In this document: one piece after another, positions 21,926-32,450 of the stretch | How the letters are laid out: the number at the start of each line of letters is the position of its first letter | How positions within the stretch are numbered: the first letter of the stretch is position 1 | The notes under the pieces: generated by a model | Seen by the model: the letters and a program-made list of their open reading frames with translations, nothing else | Database searches by the model: none | What the model was told of the DNA's origin: nothing | Translations under genes and position numbers: made by a program | From: Gigantopelta aegis | Lineage: Eukaryota > Mollusca > Gastropoda > Neomphalida > Peltospiridae | NCBI RefSeq assembly: GCF_016097555.1 | Contig: NC_054702.1 | Location: 80,706,920-80,770,919 of the forward strand | Reading direction: 5' to 3' | DNA: 64,000 nt

Positions 21926-22369
21926 GTACGTGAAAAAAGAGTATACACAACAGTTTATCTGGCTTTTAGGGTACGTAATTTCAACCTTCGTACCCTCCAG
22001 CAGATACCGTGCGTTGAAACCCGCTACCCTGAAAAATACATTTAAAAAATAGGAAATGCGCCTGAGAAGGGAGAATTTCAACTCTACCGCACCATTCTCT
22101 ATTCACACATATTTTTTTCTTTTGTTTATTCTTTAGAGTGTTATATTCACCCCACCCCTACCCCGAACTTTTTGAAATTTCATTTTTAAAGTCTCCCGAC
22201 TACAACTCTATGGGACTATTCAATATGCACTGCCTCTTCTAGAAAGTCCACACCGATCAGGACAAGTTTTCCTGTAGACGTGCTTTAGAAGGAAATCTCG
22301 GTATGTTGGGGACAAAAATAACACTCTAACTCTAAGAAAAAAACATTTTTAGAGTATTCCCCTACCGGG

Positions 22370-22790
22370 CCCCACAAATTTTTATATCTCTTACGTTCAA
22401 GAGCTATAATTCTGTGAAAAAATTGGTAAATCACCATGAAAAAAATAAATAATAATAATAATCTTAGACTTATAAGTACAGCTAAAAAAAAAAATTCAGC
22501 TCAATATATTGAAGCCTTCCTAAAAAAAAGAAAAAAAAAAAAAAAAAGTCTGAAAAACTCATTTTTGTATCTCTTTATGTTCAAGGGCCATAACTGTCAA
22601 AAATTTGTAAATCGCCATGAAAGTCAAAATACTATCTGTAACAGTACATACTAACGCTATACACATAATTTCAACTCACTATTTTGTGGCTGTGTATTCT
22701 GGAAAACTATGATAGACAGACGGAAAGACCGAGCTGAAACCAATAGTCCCATCCAGTTGGACCAGTAGGGGACTAATGAAGTGAATTTTG
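22370..22790 (+). repeat. Dispersed repeat with GTTCAAGGGCCATAACT units
   Basis: Two related units (about 22370-22500 and 22555-22790) share TTTTGTATCTCTTTATGTTC, GGGCCATAACTGTCAAAAAT and an AGACAGACGGAAAGA end. A second locus lies at 44188-44415. I know this kind of repeat as common in molluscs but cannot assign it a class. Confidence 0.6.
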
Positions 22791-23188
22791 TTATGTAATC
22801 AAGAAAAAAAAACCAGAAAGAAAAAAGATGGTCCAACAATAATTAAACCGTAAATAAAATTAACATTTTTATCATATTTGTGTTTGGCGTTTTCTTCCTG
22901 ATACTTCAAATAGAATATATCCCAAAACAATACAAGACATTTCAGTTTTTAACTAGCTTACAAGTTCCCACCCTGCTTTTTTTGCTATGGTTAGTCTGCT
23001 ATTTAACAATACTTGGGAGATGTCACTGGTGATATATTGTAATAACAACTTTTGCTTTTGTAAACCATTTGTTTACTACAATACACAAGTAAGACTAAAC
23101 ATCTACTTTCAAATTTTACATTTTCAACCTGAAATGTCTCTCGGTGAACAAAGACATATGCTACATGTACTATAACATTAATGATTGA

Positions 23189-24763
23189 TTAATTATGGAC
23201 AACTTCAAAAGAATTTAGTACAACTTCTTGTGCTATTTCTGCTCCCAGCATACTGGTACCTTCTAGAGTTTGTGAACCAGCTACTACATGCATGACTTCT
23301 CCAGCCAAAAGGGACACATTATTCTCACTAACATAATATACCACTGGTTCTCTCTTCACATTAATAAAAGTGTAAGTGGAGCTATCACCATCATTATCAC
23401 CATCATTGTCAACATCATCATAGCCATTAGTGTGTACCAAGTTAGCTACATCAAGTGTCTGTTCTGCAGATTCAGTCTTAATCAGATCTTGTGATGTTTT
23501 CTCCACTTTAACTTTCACGGGTGTCTGTGTGCCACAATTCTGAAAGACTGGTTTTGCATCCTTTCTTAAATGAATCTGTTTGTGGCGCTTCAAGTGGTGA
23601 TTGATTTTGAAACGCATACCACAGGTATCACACTGAAATGGTTTCTCTCCTGTGTGTGTGCGGGTGTGTGTTTTCAATGCTGAATAACCACCACATTCTT
23701 TACCGCACAACTTGCATGCAAGTTTGATAAAACGCTGTCGACACGTGCTTCTGTGTTTCTTGTACAGTATACAGTCGGTCAGCAACATTCCACACCTGCT
23801 ACAAAGATAAACCTTTTCTCCATTGTGTCTTTTAACATGCTGGTTAAGTCTACTCTGGCATGTGAATTTCTTGTTACAATGTTTCCACGGGCAAGGGATG
23901 GTCGGAATATGTTTTGTTTTATGAGTCTGGTTGTGAATTCTTAGTAGTTCTGAACCATCAAAGGATTCTGAACAGTGTGCACATTCGTATGCGACAGTTA
24001 TGCCTTTTCTAATATGTCTATCCACATGTTCCGTGTAATTTCTCAGGTATGGTGTTGTCTTAGTGCAATATGAACAAGAGTATTTTATGTCATGTTTCCT
24101 TTTATGACGTTTCAAGTCCAAAACTGTGCAAAAAAACTCTGAGCAAGTGTTGCACTTTTTAGATCTGCTGCTGTGAGCATGCAGATCGTTTTGGTTGTTA
24201 AAATATTTGTTGCAAATCGTACAATTTATATCCTCATTACATTCTGTTTTGCATTTTCCAGAAGGTGATTCCAGTTGTGCGAACTCTCTACTTACACTTT
24301 CATTGCTGGTTGCACAAATGTTACACAGAAACGTTTTTTTATTAGTATTAACGTCAAGACAAGTTTTCTTTTTAGAAGATGAGGGAGTCATTTTATTGCA
24401 CAGAACACACTTGGACAACATGGATTTTTTCATACTGTGCACACTTTTATGATTATCAAAATCTGTTTCAGTCACATGCTTAGCTGAACATGGAAGATGT
24501 TCCTTGCAACGATCTTTGGTCTCTTTACTTGCTTCAGCCTCATAGGCTTCATTTCCGTTAACTACACTGTCAACAACCACAGTCTTTCTATAGTAATCAT
24601 GCATATTACGATTACTAGTGGATGCCTTGTCGACAGATACTTGCTGCAACTCTGTTGATGGCTGATCTGCCATCTGCTTTTGTGTGTATGACCGTGTCCG
24701 CATCCTGGTACGTGTCGGTACCGAAACTATTATTTTCTTTTGTACAGGTGACCTTGTTTGCAT
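23189..24763 (-). CDS. Gene C: 524-aa C2H2 zinc-finger protein lacking the N-terminal module
   Basis: The frame runs from the ATG at 24763 to a stop at 23189. It starts directly with MQTRSPVQKK, which aligns with the TRS basic motif that lies internally in A, B, D and E. It therefore lacks the CWSL module and the first finger pair, or these sit in an upstream exon I cannot find. Cys pairs at 119-150 are degenerate. Fingers lie at about 181-200 (incomplete), 204-224, 230-250, 261-281, 291-313 (CPWKHC, C-x4-C), 321-341 (C2HC), 350-370 and 378-398. The tail has VKVEKT, IKTESA and VKREP (SUMO-type motifs), an Asp/Gly/Asn run near 449-460 encoded by a GAT-rich repeat, and a VKREPVVYYVSE segment like the family tail. 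It is closest to D and E in finger order. Confidence 0.87.
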   Translation of the reverse strand: MQTRSPVQKKIIVSVPTRTRMRTRSYTQKQMADQPSTELQQVSVDKASTSNRNMHDYYRKTVVVDSVVNGNEAYEAEASKETKDRCKEHLPCSAKHVTETDFDNHKSVHSMKKSMLSKCVLCNKMTPSSSKKKTCLDVNTNKKTFLCNICATSNESVSREFAQLESPSGKCKTECNEDINCTICNKYFNNQNDLHAHSSRSKKCNTCSEFFCTVLDLKRHKRKHDIKYSCSYCTKTTPYLRNYTEHVDRHIRKGITVAYECAHCSESFDGSELLRIHNQTHKTKHIPTIPCPWKHCNKKFTCQSRLNQHVKRHNGEKVYLCSRCGMLLTDCILYKKHRSTCRQRFIKLACKLCGKECGGYSALKTHTRTHTGEKPFQCDTCGMRFKINHHLKRHKQIHLRKDAKPVFQNCGTQTPVKVKVEKTSQDLIKTESAEQTLDVANLVHTNGYDDVDNDGDNDGDSSTYTFINVKREPVVYYVSENNVSLLAGEVMHVVAGSQTLEGTSMLGAEIAQEVVLNSFEVVHN

Positions 24764-25270
24764 CCTTATAAATGGGTTGCTGCTCTGTGCTCTAATTAAT
24801 TCACATACATATGTACACTAGGTTTACAGTCTTCCAATAAGGGATCAAACACAGCAATTATGGAAACTGATTTTTCACTGTGCTTTCTAGACCAGAAGAG
24901 GACTGGGTTCCACTTTGCAAGTGTGACTTAGCAAATATTTAACAAAGTTGAAACAACACTAATCATATCTTCATTGTGTTTATGTAGTTGGCATATTTAT
25001 CTTTGTTCAGTGCAGGCACACTTTCAGTATTTTGTGTTCTTTGATATTGTGATACTATTTTTCTTCTTCTTTTTATTACACCAATCTTCTTGTATAAGTA
25101 CAATCTTGAATCTGAAACAATACAAATTATATGGATTTAATAATGCAAATACACAGTAGAAAAATACCTAGAAATCCCCCAGACTAGTAATTCTGAGTAG
25201 ATGTGACTGTCAGGCCATTTAGCTATATAAATGTGTGAATTTATTTCACACAACAGACTGCCTAATCAAG
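24764..25270. other. Upstream of gene C, nothing recognised
   Basis: AT-rich sequence expected to hold the gene C 5' region. No CWSL-like exon is visible on the minus strand. Confidence 0.4.
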
Positions 25271-25289
25271 GTTTCGTTTGGTCTCGTAG

Positions 25290-25490
25290 GCGTGTGTACA
25301 GGGTGGTTTCAGGGGTCAACCCCACAACACCCCCTCGGCCCTCCTCCCTCCCCTGCATCAAGCCATTTTTGTTTGTTTTTTAAAATGTTTTTTCTGGTTC
25401 AGAATGCCTCGACCCCTTTCTCCTTAGAAACTTTACTCGCCAGTTTGGACCCCTCCCTGAATAAATTCCTACACACATGCCTGTCTTAAT
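25290..25490. repeat. Dispersed element fragment with GTGTACAGGG and CCCCTCCCT ends
   Basis: GGCGTGTGTACAGGGTGGTTTC at the left resembles the block inserted at 16184 (GGCGCGTGTGCAGGGATTTC), and the right side ends in ACACACATGCCTG. It is probably the same family of short GC-rich-end elements. A poly-C (25708) and a (TATG)n run (25812-25855) lie downstream. Confidence 0.4.
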
Positions 25491-25819
25491 AAATTACATT
25501 TCAAATCACAATCAGAATGACTTTTTGTCTTCCGAATCCCCTGGCTACAAACATTTCCATAATGTTCCAACTGTTGAAATAGTAAGTGGTACATGTATGT
25601 TCAGAAGGCTGAATGTACTTTGTTGACCCATTATGGTTTTAGCACTGGATAGGGCATCTCTTATATTTTGTTTATATTTATATAGGCCTAAATTAAAAGA
25701 AGTGTTTTATTTGGCACCCCCCCCCCCCCCAAATAAAATGCAATACAAGTTAAGGGGGCAAAGTTACCACTTTTCAATTTATTTATCTCAGTTTATTTAT
25801 CTCATAATTTATATGTATG

Positions 25820-25853
<34 letters not shown>

Positions 25854-26000
25854 TGGTACATACAGGCATGTTCGAGACTACAAATAGTCCACAAATTTTG
25901 GTGAATTCGTTTATGCTCATCTTCTACCACCGATTTAGTCTGAAGGGACATGTCACGTAGTCTTAGAATGTGTGGTTCTTAAGAAAAGTATTTACATAAC

Positions 26001-27466
26001 TAGCCCGAGTACTCCGACTGTAAGAGAGCTTGACGGACATTTGGACATAAATACGCTCTCATTACAGTCAGAGACCAAGCTATGTATATTTTGGCATTTC
26101 CCGACAACCAAAAAGTTGGCAAACATTTCCGCTCTAATATCACAATAATCCTATGTTCGATGTTAAATACTTTTACATCGATCATTTTCGAGTTAATTGA
26201 TTAAAAAAATCCACATATTAATCACTAATACACACACTACAAAAAGAAACCCGACAGCACCCACATTCACCTAAGCTTCGGCAAACTCCGGACAGCAGAA
26301 TTCTAAGTTCGCCAACCTATATCGTGATGTTGCGTCACATGATCGCCCACTCAGCCATTCCGTTAGCCCGAGTACTCTGACTGTAAGAGAGCTAGATGGA
26401 CATTTGGACATAAATACGCTCTCATTACAGTCAGAGACCAACCTATGTATTTTTTTGGCAATTCCTGACAACCAAAAAGTTGGCAAAGATTCCCGCTCTA
26501 ATACCACACCAATCCTATGTTTGAAGTCAAATACCTTTACATCGATCATTTTCAAGTTAACTGATAAAAAAAAAAATCCACATATTAATCACTAATATAC
26601 ATACTACAGAAAGAAATCCGACAGCACCCACATTCAGCTACGCTTTGTGACACTCCGTCGCCATAATTATAAAGCTTGGCGACCTATTTCGAGACGTAGA
26701 GCACGTGATCGCCCACTGGGCTATTCCACCTAGTAGACGGAATGGCTGAGTGGGCGATCATGTGACGCAACGTCACGATATAGGTCGGCAAACTTAGAAT
26801 TCTGCTGTCCGGAGTTTGCCAAAGCGTAGCTGAATATGGGTGCTGTCGGATTTCTTTCTGTAGTAGGTATATTAGTGATTAATATGTGGATTTTTTTTTA
26901 TCAGTTAACTCGAAAATGATCGATGTAAAGGTATTTGATGTCAAACATAGGATTGGTGTGGTATTAGAGCGGGAATCTTTGCCAACTTTTTGGTTGTCAG
27001 GAATTGCCAAAAAAATACATAGGTTGGTCTCTGACTGTAATGAGAGCGTATTTATGTCCAAATGTCCGTCTAACTCTCTTACAGTCAGAGTACTCGGGCT
27101 ACCATTCCGTCTACTAGGCAGAATCACCCAGTGGGCGATCACATGATCTACGTCACCGAGCTTTGTAATTCTTGTGACGGAGTGTCACGAAGCGTAGCTG
27201 AATGTGGGTGCTGTCGGATTTGTATTAGTGATTAATATGTGGATTTTTTTTTAATCAGTTAACTCGAAAATGATCGATGTAAAAAATATTTAACGTCAAA
27301 CATAGGATTGTTGTGATATTAGAGTGGAAATCTTTGCCAACTTTTTTGTTGTCGGGAATTGCCCCAAAAATACATAGCTTGGTCTCGGACTGTAATGAGA
27401 GCGTATTTATGTCCAAATGTCCGTCTAGATAGCTCTCTTACAGTCAGAGTACTCGGGCTATTAGTA
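26001..27466. mobile_element. Foldback (long-TIR) element, outer copy, TSD TTACATAAC
   Basis: The left arm 26001-26354 begins TAGCCCGAGTACTCCGACTG and the right arm 27111-27460 ends with its inverted equivalent. TTACATAAC occurs at 25992-26000 and again at 27467-27475, with six extra bases after the right arm. The arms carry a shared core (AAATGATCGATGTAAA, CAAACATAGGATTG) but no ORF. Nine-bp duplications and long arms fit a MULE-like foldback. Confidence 0.75.
26364..27101. mobile_element. Foldback element nested in the outer one, TSD CCATTCCGT
   Basis: It starts TAGCCCGAGTACTCTGACTG and ends with the exact inverse. CCATTCCGT flanks it on both sides (26355-26363 and 27102-27110). Each arm is about 370 bp and together they make nearly the whole element. 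A subterminal hairpin (GACTGTAAGAGAGC against GCTCTCATTACAGTC) sits in each arm. Confidence 0.82.
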
Positions 27467-27479
27467 TTACATAACGTGC

Positions 27480-28124
27480 CCCGTGCACTACCACCGATTC
27501 AGTATTACGCAAGTGAAATTCAAATGAGTGTTTTATAATTATTGTTTTGCCAGTAGGGACATAAAAGTATTCATGTACTTGCAACTCTAACGAAAACAGG
27601 ATACCATGTAAACTTGTTAAGTTATGGCACGATATATTTCAATGATAGGTTGGAGTGTTATTGTTAATATAATCGTTCATAAACTAACCAAATTCCAAAC
27701 AACTAAAATAAATATTTTATAGACATTCATATTAAATAACCAGGTCGTACATCGAATTGGGGAATGGAAACCACTTAGTAAAAAAACAACAAAAATAATA
27801 AGACAAAAAAACATTAAATTACCAATACTAGAAGCAAATTGTTTTCGTGTTACGCTTGATTACTATATTACTAAATGCATGACAGAGATACCAGTTTAAG
27901 AAATCTGAATATTTCATAAAACCCAACATAAAAAAGAAACGAACTGAGAAATAGAAGGTTAAAGTTTGGTTTACTGGCCTCGGTGGTGTGGTGGCCACCG
28001 AATCTATGGTACTGGCACCAGTATGAGTCAATGAGTAGGTGTAAGGCCACCGACTACTCTCTCACTAACTATACTAACCAGGCGCGGATCGAAGGTGTCA
28101 CAGGGGTCCCTTTGGAAAAAATTA
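27480..28124. other. Non-coding interval with a SINE head fragment at 27977-28078
   Basis: Mostly AT-rich unique sequence. At 27977-28078, CTGGCCTCGGTGGTGTGGTGG and GAGTAGGTGTAAGGCCACCG match the head of the third SINE family (plus strand). Confidence 0.5.
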
Positions 28125-28497
28125 AAGGGATAAACACTAATATTGTAATACGGCATATTTTTCATTATTAGAGCCGTTTATGATCACTGAAATCAAACAT
28201 TACTTATATTTTATTGTTTAGATAACCCATTTCCGTACAACCGAAGTGTTTCTGGTCATCCTGGTGTTTCTAATACCACAAAATACATTTTTCATATTTT
28301 TAAAAACGCACGTGTGTCTGAGAAATAACAGTTATGGAGTACAGTTTTAGTATATTTTTAACAATATTTCACCGTTTCAACGTCACAAGACTCTTGTTTC
28401 ACTCTCTTGTAACGTTATCCAAATGTGTTAGAGGTTTGTAACTTAACCAAAGTTAGTGTCCATATTTACGGGTTAAAACTAGGGTCTGCGCCTTTAA
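28125..28497. repeat. TIR-type dispersed repeat, related to 9840-10103
   Basis: It begins TTAAAGGGATAAACACTA and ends AAACTAGGGTCTGCGCCTTT AAG. It shares GGTCATCCTGGTGTTTCTAA (inverted) with the copy near 10000. No ORF. Confidence 0.5.
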
Positions 28498-28896
28498 GTG
28501 TCACAAGCCTGCTCTGACCCCATCTACCTATTTTGTATTACACTAGTCTTGGCTCAACACATTGAGCAAGCACCTAAATTAGGAATCCCATTAAGATTTT
28601 CCTAAATCGTCTTTTTTGGGAATAACTTTGACCTTGACTATGAATTGTTTTAACATGCCCATATACCACCAAGGTTTCGGGCATGTCTCTCCTGAGTCCT
28701 GTCCTTGGATACCACAACCTTTGATGTAGCAGTCGTGGTGCACTGGCTGGAGCGGTACTGGGGAACACGTTTAAAATGGTCAGCTTGATAATTTTGGTGA
28801 AGTTTACCATATATAGGTAGATAATACGTTGCTAACAAGTGTACTTCTCAATACTATTAGTAGGTGCCTCTTTTAAGCGGGGGGGGGGGGGGGGGG

Positions 28897-29202
28897 CTAG
28901 ACGTAGCCCAGTTTAAAGCGTTCGCTTGATGCGCGGTCGGTCTAGGATCGATCCCCGTCGGTGGCCCCATTGGGCTATTTATCTTTCCAGCCAGTGCTCC
29001 ACATCTGGTGTAACAAAGGCCGTGGTATGTACTATCCTGTCTGTGTGATGGTGCATATAAAAGATCCCTTGCTGCTAATCAAAAAGAGTAGCCCATGAAG
29101 TGGCGACAGCGGGTATTCTTCCTCAATATCTGTGTGGTCTTTAACCATGTCTGATCCCATATAATCGTAAATAAAATGCAGTGGCGTAGGAAGGTGCCAC
29201 AA

Positions 29203-29234
<32 letters not shown>

Positions 29235-29381
29235 GCACACTTTTATATTTACACAAAATTACACTATTATAAAGCAAAACATCTGAAAAGTGGGGGGGGC
29301 ACCCCCCCCCCCCCCCCCCCCGCTTCATACGCCAATGCAATGTGTTGAGTGCGTCGTTAAATAAAACATTTCCTTCCTTCT
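28897..29381 (+). repeat. SINE, type B, plus strand, interrupted by a GC-tract MITE
   Basis: The head GACGTAGCCCAGTTTAAAGC and B box GGTCTAGGATCGATCCC start at 28897. The tail GTCGTTAAATAAAACATTTC CTTCC ends near 29381. The body is complete except for the insertion at 29179-29338. A poly-G run precedes it at 28879-28896. Confidence 0.85.
29179..29338. mobile_element. 160-bp hAT-like MITE inside a SINE
   Basis: The left end CAGTGGCGTAGGAAG and inverted right end CATTGGCGTATGAAG match at 13 of 15 bases. It carries a (GT)n poly-G arm and a poly-C arm. AATG is shared by both flanks; the exact TSD is unclear. Confidence 0.65.
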
Positions 29382-30409
29382 TCCACTGTTTCAGAGATGT
29401 GTTGATTGCATTTACCCCTGCCTGTTGTGACAATATTTTAAAAATGCAATATTACTACCACACGCCCTTCACAGCCTCGTGAATCCTGCTCGATTTGACA
29501 CTGGATCCGTCACTGCTAACAACTAATCTACTGCCCTGACAGCCCGTGACATCAATTGGCATATCGTTTAAGGAACCCCACGGTATAGTAGGTGACCCTC
29601 CCCAACCTTCGGGTTAGACAGCAAAATGACCCAGAAGGAACATCACTGTGATTCAGTGTCAAGCAGGATATACCAGTACTACAGGTCAGGGAAGATCCAC
29701 CAAGAGAGGCATAGGTCATGTACCATATTCCTACCACATTGTGCGTGCGTGCGTGTGCATGTGTATGTTTTGGGGTATGCACCTGCTGTCAATAAATGGT
29801 ATTCAAAATAAATAGGGGTATAAGTATAGAATGAACTGTGATTATACAATTTATCTACATAAACCCACCCCACCAACCCTGAGCTTTGACCCTTTGAATT
29901 TTCTCCCATCGAATACGTGCGACATCATTGAGTGACAACTCCGTCCACGTACACGGCGTCCCAGACAGGGTTTCTACCAGAGGGTAAAACGGTTATGGCG
30001 CCATACCCAAAACTCTTGCAGAGTTTATTTTTTGAAGTTAACCTTTTGACACAATTATGATTTAAAAAACCCACAAAAACAACAACTGCTAGACATTTTG
30101 CAGATGAACCCTAAATTAACTCTGGACGTTTGATTAGCACACCAGGCTCGTACGCAGGACCTTTAATGGGGTGTGTGTGTGGGTGGTGGTGGGGGTGGGG
30201 GTGTCGAATTCCTCGTAATGGGACAAACAATGGCAACACCCCCCCAAAAAAAAACAAAAACAAAACAAACAAACATCACCCGTTTATATAACATTATTTT
30301 AATTTGATAGAAGAAATGTGGACCTTTGGTAAAATAAAATTTGGGCACCGCCCCAACCCCACCCCCTCCACTTGCCCGTGTACGGGTCTACACCCCCCAC
30401 ACACACACA

Positions 30410-30617
30410 CAACGTAGTTGTATCATTAATTACTTGACCGTTACATGCTCTATTTCAACCCTTGTAATTAAGAAAAAGTAAAGTTACAACTATTTCTGCG
30501 TGTAGAATGATGGAAATACATGGTAAAAAATTATTAGATTAGCACATTTTTTTTTCGAATATCTATCGTTGTTTCCCGAATTTGAGGAGTTGCTCCATTA
30601 CCCCCATGTCGTACGCC
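30410..30617. mobile_element. Fragment of a GTACG-ended hAT-like element
   Basis: TGTAGAATGATGGAAATACA, ATCTATCGTTG and CCCGAATTTGAGGAG match the element at 60111-60417. The right end GTCGTACGCC abuts the SINE at 30618. It is truncated on the left. Confidence 0.5.
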
Positions 30618-30704
30618 TATATTTAACGACACCACTAGAGCACACTAATTTATTAATAACTGGTTATTGGATGTGAAACATTTTGTAATTTGGACAGTCT
30701 TAGA

Positions 30705-31374
30705 CATAAGTGTACGAGACAGGGTGGCAGGGGCAACTGCCTGCCTAGTGCTGAAACCACAATTCGGGCAAAAATTATAGAGATATTCTGGGAAAATGCA
30801 TATAATAGTATAATTGCGTAGTGATTTGTTTGCAACCCTGTACAGCTGTTTGGTAGAAAAAAAGAAAGAAAGAAGTGTTTTATTTAACGACGCACTCAAC
30901 ACATTTTATTTACGGTTATATGGCGTCAGACATATGGTTAAGGACCACACAGATTTTGAGAGGAAACCCGCTGTCGCCACTACATGGGCTACTCTTCCGA
31001 TTGGCAGCAAGGGATCTTTTATTTGCGCTTCCCACAGGCAGGATAGCACAAACCATGGCCTTTGTTGAACCAGTTATGGATCACTGGTCGGTGCAAGTGG
31101 TTTACACCTACCCATTGAGCCTTGCGGAGCACTCACTCAGGGTTTGGAGTCGGTATCTGGATTAAAAATCCCATGCCTCGACTGGGATCCGAACCCAGTA
31201 CCTACCAGCCTGTAGACCGATGACCTGCCACGACGCCACCGAGGCCGGTGTCTGTTTGGTAGAAATGGTAATATATGAATAAATATTGTTATCCAGATTC
31301 GGGCATTTTCGTTTAATTCGGGCAAAAACCAGCCCCCCCCCCCCACCCCTAAAACGGGAACCCGTACACCGATG
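30705..31374. mobile_element. hAT-like element inserted in a SINE, 8-bp TSD
   Basis: The ends CATAAGTGTACGAGACAGGG and inverted CATCGGTGTACGGGTTCCCG share the CAT..GTGTACG pattern. The flanks GTCTTAGA (30697) and GTCTTAAA (31375) match at 7 of 8 bases. Without its nested SINE it is about 265 bp, with ATTCGGGCAAAAA arms as in the element at 60111. Confidence 0.75.
30860..31251 (-). repeat. SINE, type C, with 14-bp TSD
   Basis: Full copy from the AAAGAAAGAAAGAAGTG tail to the CCGGCCTCGGTGGCGTCG head. The TSD CTGTTTGGTAGAAA is perfect at 30846-30859 and 31252-31265. It sits inside the element 30705-31374. Confidence 0.9.
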
Positions 31375-31513
31375 GTCTTAAAACAGGAAACCCGCCACCT
31401 TTTTTTCATTAATAGTAAGGGATCTTTTATATGCACCATCCCACAGACAGGATAGCACACACAATGGCTTTTGATATTCCAGTCGTGGTGCATTGGCTGG
31501 AACGAGAAAAACA

Positions 31514-31719
31514 CCAATAGAGCACATTAACTGATTTATTAATCATCAGCTATTGAATGTCAAACGTTTGGTAATTCCAAGAGCCTTTCATATGCCAGTC
31601 GTGGTTCACTGGCTGGAACAAAAAAATAGTCCATTGGGCACACCGACGGGGATCGACCCTAATCCGACTGCGCACAAGGCGAACAATTTACCACTGGGCT
31701 ACATCCCGCCCCTACAACT
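31514..31719 (-). repeat. SINE, type A, internally deleted
   Basis: AATAGAGCACATTAACTGAT tail side, ATGCCAGTCGTGGTTCACTG, GGGGATCGACCCTAA and TACCACTGGGCTACATCCCG head side. The AAGGGATCTTTT segment is missing. Confidence 0.75.
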
Positions 31720-32450
31720 AAAAAAAGTCCGCGGCACAAAACGTGTTTGTATGTAAATATATACTTCAAAACACATTAGGGCCTATTTATACTGATTTGT
31801 GACGGGTTTTGTTTTGTTTTTCCTACAACTTTGTCTTCTACCCAAATCTGTGACTTACTTTCCATTACTTTTTTCACTTTAATTTTCTTTTCTACATTCA
31901 CACATAAAGCACTCCATTTCAATTAAATATTTCGTTCATATATACTCTCCAGTTTTATTCGAATGAAAACAGAAAAGCATTTACAGTCATGTTAAGAACG
32001 CGGAGTCACGGACATAAAGTTTGTTCAACATCTCAATTCCATTCACAAGGTACCATTATGTATATAGTGAGCATTTCATGTCATCAATGTCAAACTACAA
32101 CTTTTGATGAGTTAACTTTATTTGATATTTGGCATATAATATCCACCGTAAAAAAAAAACCCACCCTATTTTTTCTACAGTTTGATGATAATGGATGATA
32201 CCCCGTTAGGATAAAATTTCAACGACCTGTATCTCAAAGAGTCGAAATAGATATTTTAAATCTTGGCTAACAGATTGAATAAAAGAACATGTGTCCTGAA
32301 AGTCACTGATTTGACACAGAATGCCCCAGTAACTAATTTAATAGAATAAACAAGACAGAATGCCCCAATAACTAATTTAATAGAATAAACAAATAGTTCA
32401 TACAACCAAAATATCATGTTTGATATGTGACTTTTCAAATGGATTTTACA
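31720..32450. other. Gene D 3' flank
   Basis: AT-rich sequence. The part next to 32451 is presumably 3' UTR. A 40-bp stretch (CAGAATGCCCCARTAACTAA with TTTAATAGAATAAACAA) is duplicated at about 32318-32395. Confidence 0.45.
32117..32122 (-). terminator. Candidate polyadenylation signal of gene D
   Basis: AATAAA on the minus strand about 330 bp past the gene D stop. It is a plausible position but in AT-rich sequence such hexamers also occur by chance. Confidence 0.3.

Larger units (their letters stand above)
30618..31513 (-). repeat. SINE, type A, split by a DNA element that itself holds a SINE
   Basis: The tail half (TTTAACGACACCACTAGAGC to GTCTTAGA) lies at 30618-30704. The head half resumes at 31375 (GTCTTAAAACAGG, AGGGATCTTTTATATGCACC) and runs to 31513, 5'-truncated. 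The two halves join perfectly as a SINE body. Confidence 0.82.
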
